Part shown: piece after piece, positions 46,401 through 53,316 of the stretch
Position numbering within the stretch: the stretch's first letter is position 1
Layout of the letters: each line of letters begins with the position of its first letter
DNA from: Myxococcales bacterium
GTDB lineage: Bacteria; Myxococcota_C; UBA6777
DNA length: 64,000 nucleotides
Direction of reading: 5' to 3'
Assembly: GCA_020632975.1 (NCBI GenBank)
Contig: JACKEL010000011.1
Location: forward strand, 147,298-211,297
Position numbers and translations under genes: made by a program
The notes under the pieces: model-generated
The model's input: the letters and a program-made list of their open reading frames with translations, nothing else
Databases searched by the model: none
Told to the model about the DNA's origin: nothing

Positions 46401-48576
46401 AAAGATGCATCAAACTTTCATATTCAAAACGCGCGACAGCACGTTCTAAACGCCGGATGGTACGACGCTTGGCGTTTTCTTCTTGAGAGACTTGATATGC
46501 ACTCGATGCCAAATGAGATAGCTTTTGATGAAAAAACTCTTTTTCCCTCGCAACAAGATCACCCGAGACAAGCTGCTCTTCGAGATATCGTTGGGTTCTT
46601 TGAGCCTTTTCTTCGTACTCGAAAAACTCTATAATTTTCCGAGAAAAAACCTCATCTTTTCCTAACAAACGACGATAATGCAGATAACGACACAAGAGTT
46701 GTTCATCCCCCAACCACTCGCACAGTTTGTCAAACTCAGGCGGCGGAGAGAGGACCTTGATATCAGCCCATCGCTGCAACAACCCTTCAAGAAAGGGAGA
46801 CTTTTCGCGAAAAACCATCGTAAACATCTGGATGTCATCGAAGGTCTTGCGCCCGATTTGTTCGATATGCTGGAGGAGTGTAAAAAGTAGCATCGTGTTT
46901 TTCTTGTCGCCATGCACGATCACTTGCACCAAATCGACATCGTCAAACTCGAAGTCCGCAAACTCCTCACGCTCTAAAAGCTCTTTGCAATCCAAATACT
47001 GCGAGATCTGCTCAGGAGAAGAAAACATCGCCAAAGTGCTTGGAGAGACAAACTTCCAATATCCGTGCTGTAGAAAGAGCCGATCCAACAACTCAGGGGA
47101 CAACTGTAAGCCCCAAAAAGACCCATCCGCTTCGAGATCAGGATGTTTGGCAAACCCCTTGACCAAAACGGGCCACAATTCACGACGACGTTCTTTGGTC
47201 AGATGGATGGCGACAGTGAGAAGTTCCCGCCAGTTCGCAAGCAACGACTCCACGGGAAAAGGCAGCATCGCTTCAGGGTCCAACAACCACAGCAACAGCG
47301 CTGAAGGAAGAGACTCATTCCAAGGCAAAAAGGCATCGAATGCTTTGCGTTGTCTGTCCTGCCAGTCACGCACCAAAAGTTTCGCAGCACTTGGGAAAAA
47401 ACGTTCGGACTCTTCGAAAAAATCTCGTTCCCATCGATACGTTGAAAGAGGAACTGTATCGATCTTGTGCAACGACAACCAACGTTGAAACAAGACCACC
47501 AAACGCTCATTGGCCCGCTTGATGGGGTAAAGTTCCATTTCACTCATCTCTTTGACAAAGGTTGCTTCTTCCTTTGAAATCGGAAAAGCTTGGGGCTTTG
47601 TTTCTTGATAAAAAAACAACGAAAGAAACCGCTGCAGGGGCTTTATCGGCAACCAACGACTTTGCAGGCGCAAAAAGCCTCGCGCCGCTTGCTCGACAAG
47701 TTTCAACGTAATGTCCGCCCCAAAAAACAGAGACAAACGCTCCGCCACCTGCGAAAGAACCGCTCTAACCTTGGGCGGACACAGCTGCAATTCCGCTGAA
47801 AAAGAAAGCCCCGCCTCGAAAAGCTGCGCATGAAAACAAAGCCCCAAGGGTAAGCCCCCCTCAAAAGCCGCCATGTAACAAGCGCGCAACGCTGAAGGAA
47901 GCTTCCCAAACCAGCGCTCTTGCAAAGATGGGCTTCCTTGGTGACGTGCCCCCAAACACAGAGCCGCAAGGATACGCGCAGAAGGTTCTTGACTGTGATG
48001 GCAGATCTCCAAAAGAACCCCATCCATCGAGGAATCCGCCTCTAAACACAGCATCACAGGAGAAGGAAGCCTCAACCCGTCCCAATCCCCCCAAGACTTC
48101 AACTGCAAAGTAAAAAGCGCTTCCCACGCACTCCAATGTTCTTTGGAGATCTCGGGAGGTTGGCCTTCTTGGAGATATTGATGTGCATGAGGAGCCAAAA
48201 AGGAAAGTCGCTCGTACAACGCAAAAGATGCAGCAAGCTCTTTTTGTAGATCGACCCCACGAAAACGCCGAAAGGAACGCTCCCCTTTCTCCACCGCCTC
48301 TTGGATCTCCGCTTCCGCAGCTTTCACTTTTCCATTTGCATGCACCCACTCTCGAAGCGCCCAAGCATCCAGATGTTTCGCATGCCGCGAAGAGATCGCT
48401 TGTAAAAACTCTTGGAGAGAAGGCGCTCTCTTTTGGGTGCTCAGCGTCGCCATCGACTGAAGAAACGAAAGCTCCCCACAGCGTTGTGTGTTCTCAACCA
48501 ACCACAACTTCCGCTCCAAAACCACGGGGATTCCACGCATCTCCAAAAGTATCTTCACGCAGCGCGAGAGTTCCAT
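43492..48576 (-). CDS. giant protein of unknown function (about 1,694 residues)
   Basis: ATG at 48576 preceded by GGAGAAGG; the frame is open to 48597. It is the longest gene here, unbroken, Leu/Glu/Trp-rich and mainly helical, with short helical pairs reminiscent of HEAT-type repeats in the last 600 residues (for example LAKVGGTKDVDVVLDYLTDY). Near residues 820-900 is a compact conserved-looking domain: SSPFEAMKMGSYFGTCLSLS, then ALVCAWDINKHVIYIRNAKG and VVGRKLIACTSQGELLGY. I have a vague memory of such a domain in other large bacterial proteins but cannot name it. No signal peptide or membrane helix. It is the last gene of a three-gene minus-strand unit with an L7/L12 paralog and a CxxC protein. 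Confidence 0.8.
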   Translation of the reverse strand: MELSRCVKILLEMRGIPVVLERKLWLVENTQRCGELSFLQSMATLSTQKRAPSLQEFLQAISSRHAKHLDAWALREWVHANGKVKAAEAEIQEAVEKGERSFRRFRGVDLQKELAASFALYERLSFLAPHAHQYLQEGQPPEISKEHWSAWEALFTLQLKSWGDWDGLRLPSPVMLCLEADSSMDGVLLEICHHSQEPSARILAALCLGARHQGSPSLQERWFGKLPSALRACYMAAFEGGLPLGLCFHAQLFEAGLSFSAELQLCPPKVRAVLSQVAERLSLFFGADITLKLVEQAARGFLRLQSRWLPIKPLQRFLSLFFYQETKPQAFPISKEEATFVKEMSEMELYPIKRANERLVVLFQRWLSLHKIDTVPLSTYRWERDFFEESERFFPSAAKLLVRDWQDRQRKAFDAFLPWNESLPSALLLWLLDPEAMLPFPVESLLANWRELLTVAIHLTKERRRELWPVLVKGFAKHPDLEADGSFWGLQLSPELLDRLFLQHGYWKFVSPSTLAMFSSPEQISQYLDCKELLEREEFADFEFDDVDLVQVIVHGDKKNTMLLFTLLQHIEQIGRKTFDDIQMFTMVFREKSPFLEGLLQRWADIKVLSPPPEFDKLCEWLGDEQLLCRYLHYRRLLGKDEVFSRKIIEFFEYEEKAQRTQRYLEEQLVSGDLVAREKEFFHQKLSHLASSAYQVSQEENAKRRTIRRLERAVARFEYESLMHLLDDAFVSQIKQFLGIKEIPSLVKMKDLKELFFLSFSLEKEAEPFKKLLLDMLLGRELALWPKNQAWLASFAKNGMDADGWRKGFSETFVWEGKTYRCETESSPFEAMKMGSYFGTCLSLSGGGYAEQALVCAWDINKHVIYIRNAKGYVVGRKLIACTSQGELLGYRLYLTKPTLRFGEEVFRCIERFAARVGVRLSCAGESEDLHGLGGFTDRCVPWETSPETSLSNGPHPFSGESEDDRKRWGFVKACMKQDEQSIWQEFHSLGESTFFLLLRILKGESTLPLSKQREYLREHGFLFFHSSGFTDGLSISMQCDWISSAWKNMDGREDFTSMMSDFVRSVPPRKQDVRKAMRFFEGFSTDLKRYYPTGFHDTYYYAYNISPCYTLAPFRELVEFVGKSDPYFQLALKSSFILRETMLASLQGWRLVFCVCYLREPDAKALRKALDHPIEYVQQLALDVIDFAEVTEAKSWLRQKVGKADFPHHTKLLCTLAKVGGTKDVDVVLDYLTDYPSELSIAMAVVRYGDDAQKAKARALYRPSQEILSSLEVLSDETFWNFTFLRSERFAKIFSREILRFILHLTTSWEKTGSVSQKEIAQLHEQLGRLASLGMDAPYRPRDIFRQALALKPQWEKYIPLAQLESLWTFSCEKVPLLYEAYEGSDVWAFVHAYEESSKALNDLPLKGFLLNDPLFSDRLLRGLLPKDGEERIWLLERWYHQAKDLSFFWMLSLEKETLSKEAQDRLLAWYEPGDTRLVGDIWAKSSEFSLFLAWLDGFSIDFSPEQSRHVLLSTMQWESNPVIWEFGPSKIMRCLSYDYVYGSEDERRRSLRILKMINHLDPHHLCFFFHVFFQYLPTKEIVFLVYELLEQYVLLEEEKHVFLKLFDADSFFLSETSLPFRVAFVECVVRRLPEALRNQVREMLETLSNEESYSQGASASLLYVLDLVESWPEGASVKEHSLLLQEVLPVLA

Positions 48577-48625
48577 GCCTTCTCCATCCTCGATCAAACC
48601 GAGCTTTTCGTTACACGTATCATTC

Positions 48626-49003
48626 TCATTCCAATCTTACACGTGCCCCACTTTCTTCCAAAAGACGCCTTCTCTCCTCTGCGGTCTCGCGATCAAGATC
48701 TTCAAAGAGCAAGCACGGCGCACTCTCCACCAGCTCTTTCGCCTCTTTTAACGTCGAGCTTGTCAACGTTCGATAGGTCTTGATCACCAAGATCTTCTTG
48801 TCCTCTGGATAACCTTCCAAAAACAATGAGCAAGAGTCATAGGCCATCCCCATCGTAGGCCCGACTCCCATCACAACGCTTTCGCGATACATATTGGGAA
48901 GCTCTACCCCCAACTCCTCTTGAAGCTCTTCCATCAACAAGACAAGCTCGCTCACAGGAAGGGACTTGATGTAATCAATGACTTGTTTTCTTGTGAGAGA
49001 CAT
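48626..49003 (-). CDS. paralog of ribosomal protein L7/L12
   Basis: 125 residues; ATG at 49003 with AAGGAGGAG upstream. The N-terminus (TRKQVIDYIKSLPVSELVLL) resembles the L7/L12 dimerisation helices. The C-terminal half matches the factor-binding domain: KKILVIKTYRTL, STLKEAKELVESAP and a final EESGARVRLE, equivalent to KxxVIKxxR, LKEAKxLVE and the closing strand. The usual GLGLKEAK is SSTLKEAK. The flexible hinge is replaced by a Met/Gly/Pro-rich segment. Genomic L7/L12 normally sits with rplJ and rpoB; this copy sits with unknown genes, so it is a paralog with another job. Its start overlaps the preceding gene by 29 bp. Confidence 0.82.
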   Translation of the reverse strand: MSLTRKQVIDYIKSLPVSELVLLMEELQEELGVELPNMYRESVVMGVGPTMGMAYDSCSLFLEGYPEDKKILVIKTYRTLTSSTLKEAKELVESAPCLLFEDLDRETAEERRRLLEESGARVRLE

Positions 49004-49292
49004 CGGATGCTCCTCCTTGTTTGCGCTGCGCAAGCTGTTGCAACAAACCCAAAAATGCCTGATGACGAGTCGTCTTGGAGATGACTTCCCCTTGTTTAGA
49101 CAGCCGCGCACGAACACACAGACGCTCACCCTCCTTCTCCTGCGCAAAAAGCGAATGGATCTCTTGATCCGTCATCTCCGAAAGATCCGTCACATGGAGA
49201 TGACAACTCTCACAAAAACGCTTTTGCTGATCACCTTCCATTGACGCCCAGTCCGCAGGACAAGGCAACGGGATATGCAACTTCTTCTTCAT
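48975..49292 (-). CDS. small CxxC protein
   Basis: 105 residues; ATG at 49292 with GGGAGG upstream. The sequence LHIPLPCPADWASM then KRFCESCHLHVTDLSEMT and a late Cys in RLCVRARL matches a short module (C..W..M....RFC..C...V.D.S.MT) found at the start of many Bacteroidota envelope proteins. The role of that module is not known. It is the first gene of the unit and overlaps the L7/L12 paralog start, so all three are probably translated together. Downstream is the giant gene; upstream are the GC-rich repeats. Confidence 0.75.
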   Translation of the reverse strand: MKKKLHIPLPCPADWASMEGDQQKRFCESCHLHVTDLSEMTDQEIHSLFAQEKEGERLCVRARLSKQGEVISKTTRHQAFLGLLQQLAQRKQGGASDVSHKKTSH

Positions 49293-49369
49293 CACCAAAC
49301 CTCCCATCCACCAAAGAAAAACGAACAACTTTACGAAAACAACCATAAGCATGTTCGCTCCCAAAAGGT

Positions 49370-49790
49370 AAACGAGCGAGATCCTCGATAGATAGGGCGG
49401 GCACGGAAGCCCGCCCCGATAGAGAAATTCTTCTAGCCTTCGCAGCCCTCCTTCCTCGATAGATGGCGGGCATCGGAGGCCCGCCCGGATAGAATATCAG
49501 CCTTCGCGCCTTCTCTTTCGGGCGGCACGGAGGCCTCGCCCCGGATAGAGGAATCCCTAGCCTCCGCCTTTTCTCCCGCCCGCTGCGAAGGCCGATTCCC
49601 ATCCCTTCTCAGGCGGGCCTCTGTGCCCGCCCAAGCCCATCCCCAAAGATAGATGGATATCCCCTAGGCTGCGCCTTTTCTCCCCGCCCAAGCCCATCCC
49701 CAAAGATAGATATCCCCTAGCCTTCGCAATCCTTCTGCTTTCGGGCGGGCACGGAGGCCCGCCCCGGAGAGAGATCACCAAAAGGATGAA
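49370..49790. repeat. GC-rich hairpin repeat cluster B
   Basis: A block of at least five copies of the unit seen at 9.2-9.4 kb. Clear copies: 49395-49416 (arms GGGCGGGC and GCCCGCCC, loop ACGGAA), one near 49466-49489 with loop ATCGGAG, one near 49743-49764 with loop ACGGAG, and a reversed one near 49611-49632 (loop CTCTGT). Between hairpins a second element, AAGCCCATCCCCAAAGATAG followed by ATATCCCCTAG, occurs twice in direct orientation. Hairpins are followed by CCGGATAGA. The translated frames here look protein-like only because the repeat is GC-rich. The block ends 230 bp before the opine operon. Confidence 0.85.
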
Positions 49791-50019
49791 TTGCATCATC
49801 TTTTATAAAAGAGCGATCACTCATCAAAAATTATTTTTAAAACTGTAATCCCTCAGATCAGCAACACGGTCAAATGTTGCGTTGAGATCGAAGAAAGATC
49901 GCGAGGAGAGGTCAACCCAAAAGCTCCTTTATGCGATCAAATAACCACACTCCCATTGTGCGACGTCTGTTTGTGGAAACAAGGGAAGTTATTCGTAGCT
50001 CTCTAAGGAGGAGCTTGTC
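49791..50019 (+). promoter_or_regulatory. AT-rich leader of the opine-type operon
   Basis: Sharp drop in GC right after the hairpin block (TTTTATAAAAGAG, then AAAAATTATTTTTAAAA). It must carry the promoter for the operon starting at 50020. I see no clear cobalamin riboswitch, no Fur- or Zur-type palindrome and no long hairpin. It ends in a very strong ribosome site AAGGAGG eight bases from the ATG. Confidence 0.45.
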
Positions 50020-51342
50020 ATGGCGCAAATCTGGGCCAAGAAAAACGAGCATTGCTTACAAGTGGGTATCTATGGATTGAGTAGCCAATCAGGAAAAGCG
50101 TATTTTGCGGACCTTTTGGAGATGCCCGACGTTCGCGTTTATGGATATGCCCGAGCAAGCGAGAACGGCAAAGCGACCGTAGAAGCCATCCAAGCGCAAG
50201 GTGGTTTGGAGCTTCAGCGTCCTCCCAACAACATCGAGCCAACCTCGCGTTTTATCTCCTTGGGAAAAAGCCAAGTGGGGCACAGCCTCGAAAAGCTGTT
50301 AACATCGGATGTGATTCTTTTTACGCATCCTTCGGTCTACCACGAAGAAACTGTAAGAATTCTTCGCGATGGACTTATTGCAAAACGTATCCCTTTGATC
50401 TTGTCACCTTCGCGAACGTTGGCGGCCCCCTATTTTTGGGAGATCTTGGGACCGCAACACCCAATCATCTCGCTGCAAACGTGCCCTTACGCTTGTAAGT
50501 CGTACTCTCCAGGGTCGAGTTATATCAAGCGACGCAAGCGCAACTGGGTTTCTGCGGTGGAAGGCGATGTATCTCCAGAGCTTTTGCAGATCTTGCAAAA
50601 ACTGTATCCACAGATCGTGTACAGCGATGTGCCTGCGACCACATCCCTTGGGAACATTGGTGCTGTGTTTCACCCTACACCTTATGTAATGAACTACGAG
50701 GCGATTCAAGAAGCGGCATCGCGTGGAGAACATTACTCTTTTTACATCCAAGGTATTGCAAACAACCCAAAAGTGGGCGCGTTGGTGGGTGAGATCGATC
50801 AGATTCGATTGCGCATCGCAAAAGCCGTTGGATGCGAGGTGTTGGGCCTCGACGAAGATCCCAACGAGCAAGAATTCTTGGCGATCTTGCAACGTGTGGA
50901 AAAGCTCGAAAACGAGCAAAAGATGACCTTGCATGGCCGTCGTCGGGCGCGTGCGCACTTGTTGAACCCGATCAACAACAAAGTGATCTCAGCGCAACTT
51001 TGGCTTTCTTACACCTATGGGATCTCGCGTATCCCTGGAGAATCGTTGGCAGATGCGATTGGTCGGACCCCAAACTTCCAAGAGCGTTCTTACCCCCAAC
51101 AACGCTACGCTGACGAAGATATCCCCACGGGACTTGTACCACTCGAAGCGCTCGCGAAGCGCTTGGGCGTCCCTCATCAACCGATCAGCATGGTGATCGA
51201 CCGTTATCAAGAGATCACAGGCAACGATCTCCGTGCAACAGGCCGTAACCTCGAAGCATTCGATACGCAGTACCTCTTGCGTTACCTTCGCGGCGAAGTC
51301 AAAAAAGGAAAGGCTCTCAGATGGCAACGTATTGCGTCCTAA
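50020..51342 (+). CDS. opine dehydrogenase family enzyme (staphylopine-dehydrogenase-like)
   Basis: 440 residues, length of the opine-metallophore dehydrogenases. ATG at 50020 with AAGGAGG. N-terminal Rossmann-type domain starts VGIYGLSSQSGKAYF, where the usual Gly loop is changed, then VYGYARASENG, DVILFTHPSVYHEET and IPLILSPSRTL. C-terminal octopine-dehydrogenase domain: GAVFHPTPYVMN with His218 at the place of the family's catalytic His, FYIQGIANNPKVGALVGEID, then EDIPTGLVPLEALAKRLGV and GRNLEAF. Such enzymes condense an amino acid amine with a 2-oxo acid using NAD(P)H. The cofactor cannot be read. Overlaps the next gene by 22 bp; operon with a B12 enzyme and exporter. Confidence 0.8.
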   Translation: MAQIWAKKNEHCLQVGIYGLSSQSGKAYFADLLEMPDVRVYGYARASENGKATVEAIQAQGGLELQRPPNNIEPTSRFISLGKSQVGHSLEKLLTSDVILFTHPSVYHEETVRILRDGLIAKRIPLILSPSRTLAAPYFWEILGPQHPIISLQTCPYACKSYSPGSSYIKRRKRNWVSAVEGDVSPELLQILQKLYPQIVYSDVPATTSLGNIGAVFHPTPYVMNYEAIQEAASRGEHYSFYIQGIANNPKVGALVGEIDQIRLRIAKAVGCEVLGLDEDPNEQEFLAILQRVEKLENEQKMTLHGRRRARAHLLNPINNKVISAQLWLSYTYGISRIPGESLADAIGRTPNFQERSYPQQRYADEDIPTGLVPLEALAKRLGVPHQPISMVIDRYQEITGNDLRATGRNLEAFDTQYLLRYLRGEVKKGKALRWQRIAS

Positions 51343-53219
51343 GTACGCTTGGTGACGACCCCCATACCCAGGGATTGTTTCGTATCCGCCGCATGATCGA
51401 AAAAGCGGGGATTCAGTGCAATGTGTTGCCGCCTGGGGCTTCGAATGAAGCAATCTTTGACACGATTCACCAGCAAGATCCGTCTTTTTTGGGATTTAGT
51501 TATCGTTTGAGCCCTGAAGTGGGCGTCAAACTCTTTCGCGGCTTGCTTGAACAATTGGATCAACGTGGCTTGCTCAAACAACGACAAGGCGAGAGCTTTC
51601 GCCGCGTGGCTTTGGCGGGTCTTCCTGAAACGATGAATGCGCTCCAAGACGCCGCATCCACGCTTCCTTGCCCGATCTGGACGATGGCCCAAGACAACGA
51701 TCGCTTGCGTGGTGCCAGCCGTGTCCTCGACTTTTTCGCTGTGCATGGGGAGCCGCGCGATCTGATCCTTTCGGATCTCAGCGCAGAGTGGTTTCCCCCA
51801 CGTATCGAGCTTTTGGATGAGCTTGCCAAGCAAGTGGTCAAAGACGACGTCTACCGCGAAGAACCTCCGCTTGCGGTGCCCTCGCAAGGAGCGCGACGCT
51901 CTTATGTGCAACGTATCCAAGAGTCACCGTTGCCTGTCTTGCGTGTGCACTTTGGTGTCCCCCATACGGATATCCGCCCGACAGTCGAAGGGATCAAGCG
52001 CATCGCAGAAGAACGCGTCATCGACGAGATCTCGATTGGTTCGTCGGATCTTTCGCAGCGTTATTATGGAAAGCCGCATGAGTTTGCGTCTCGCAAAAAT
52101 GATGGTGGCGTCCCATACAAGGACTTTTCCGATCTTGTCGCCATGGCCGAAGCTGCGCAGTGCGGTAACTTCCCCTCTTTGAAACCTTACGCGCACGTCG
52201 TTGATCTTGTGGGCTTTGTCCAAGAATGCCTCAAAGCAGGGATGTTGGTGGGTGCACATCAAGCGGTGCCTTTGTACTGGTTTAATGAGCTCGATGGACG
52301 CGGGCCGATGACGGTCCCTGCTTCTATCGAAGAGCATATCGCAGCGATCCGTGAACTCGTCAAACACGGCATCCCAACAGAGATGAATGACCCCAACCAG
52401 TGGTCTTCTCGCTGGGTACATGACGCCGTTTTTTGCGCAGACTACGCATTGATCAGCGCAGTCATGAGCGAAGCAGGCTCGCGTGACCTCGTGTTGCAGA
52501 TGCAGTTCAACAAGCCTCGTGAGACCAGCGACTTTGCAGACTTGGCCAAGATGACAGCGGGCCTCGAACTGGCCAAACGCGTGATCTCGTTCGAGCCGCA
52601 ACGACCGAAGATTTGGCGAGAAACCCGCACAGGGATCGACTCACTTGACCCTGATCCTGCGATCGCCAAGTGGCAACTTGCCCGCTCAACTTTGTTGCAG
52701 ATGATGGTGCGCCCCAACATCATCCACCAAGTCAGCTACTGCGAAGCGGATCATATCGCAACAACCGAGGATGTCATCGATAGTTCCAAACTTGTACGTC
52801 GGGCGGTTCGTGTCTTTCGTCAACACGAAGCAGAGTTGTTGCCTTACTTACAACATCCGCATGTCGTGGAGCGCAAAAACTTTTTGTTGCAAGAGGCCTC
52901 GTATCTTTTGACAGAGATCGCGGCATTGAGTCGCCATGCTCCGCCCTCTTTGAAAACAAACGCACCTGTGGAGAGTTTGACGCCCTATCTTGCGGACCCA
53001 CACGCGTTGTCTCGTGCGATAGAACGAGGGTACATGGCAGCCCCAGGGATCTTCCATGCTCGCTACCAAGTGCAGCACTTGGTGACAGGTCCCAACCGCC
53101 TTGGTGGGATGGACTGCCTCAACCCACAAACCTTTGAGCAGATGTCCGAACGTGAGCGTATCGCCCGATTGAAGGACCATCGCGCAAACAACGAACCACT
53201 GCCCTCTGTTGCGGCCTAA
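51321..53219 (+). CDS. cobalamin-dependent TIM-barrel-like enzyme, mutase type
   Basis: 632 residues; ATG at 51321 inside the end of the previous gene, with AGGAAAGG upstream. N-terminal B12-binding domain (1-130): the signature D-x-H-x-x-G is exact as DPHTQG (D13, H15, G18), whose His binds cobalt in base-off cobalamin. It is followed by FLGFSYRLS and VALAGLP at the places of the other loops. Residues about 190-480 resemble the barrel of glutamate-mutase large subunits (GMLVGAHQAVPLYWF, STLLQMMVRPNIIHQVSYCE). So both parts are on one chain. Whether it is a carbon-skeleton mutase, an aminomutase or a methyl carrier is not settled. Context suggests it prepares an amino acid for the opine enzyme. 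Confidence 0.7.
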   Translation: MATYCVLSTLGDDPHTQGLFRIRRMIEKAGIQCNVLPPGASNEAIFDTIHQQDPSFLGFSYRLSPEVGVKLFRGLLEQLDQRGLLKQRQGESFRRVALAGLPETMNALQDAASTLPCPIWTMAQDNDRLRGASRVLDFFAVHGEPRDLILSDLSAEWFPPRIELLDELAKQVVKDDVYREEPPLAVPSQGARRSYVQRIQESPLPVLRVHFGVPHTDIRPTVEGIKRIAEERVIDEISIGSSDLSQRYYGKPHEFASRKNDGGVPYKDFSDLVAMAEAAQCGNFPSLKPYAHVVDLVGFVQECLKAGMLVGAHQAVPLYWFNELDGRGPMTVPASIEEHIAAIRELVKHGIPTEMNDPNQWSSRWVHDAVFCADYALISAVMSEAGSRDLVLQMQFNKPRETSDFADLAKMTAGLELAKRVISFEPQRPKIWRETRTGIDSLDPDPAIAKWQLARSTLLQMMVRPNIIHQVSYCEADHIATTEDVIDSSKLVRRAVRVFRQHEAELLPYLQHPHVVERKNFLLQEASYLLTEIAALSRHAPPSLKTNAPVESLTPYLADPHALSRAIERGYMAAPGIFHARYQVQHLVTGPNRLGGMDCLNPQTFEQMSERERIARLKDHRANNEPLPSVAA

Positions 53220-53316
53220 TGCGACCCTGCCCCACCCTCTCCCTTCTCACGAGACTTTGTCTTACATCAAAAAGATCATGGACCTTCCCGCTTCACATCA
53301 GCAAAGAAAGACGCTC

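Noticed and set aside
49231..49799. Frames of 80-123 residues across the repeat block
   Set aside because: They are translations of the GC-rich hairpin units, lack ribosome sites and repeat the same peptide pieces.
49791..50019. Cobalamin riboswitch before the B12-enzyme operon
   Set aside because: Looked for the B12-box consensus and a multi-stem leader and found neither.
53209..53316. Upstream TTG and ATG starts for the MFS gene
   Set aside because: No ribosome site, and the extra residues would precede the first membrane helix with an unrelated tail.
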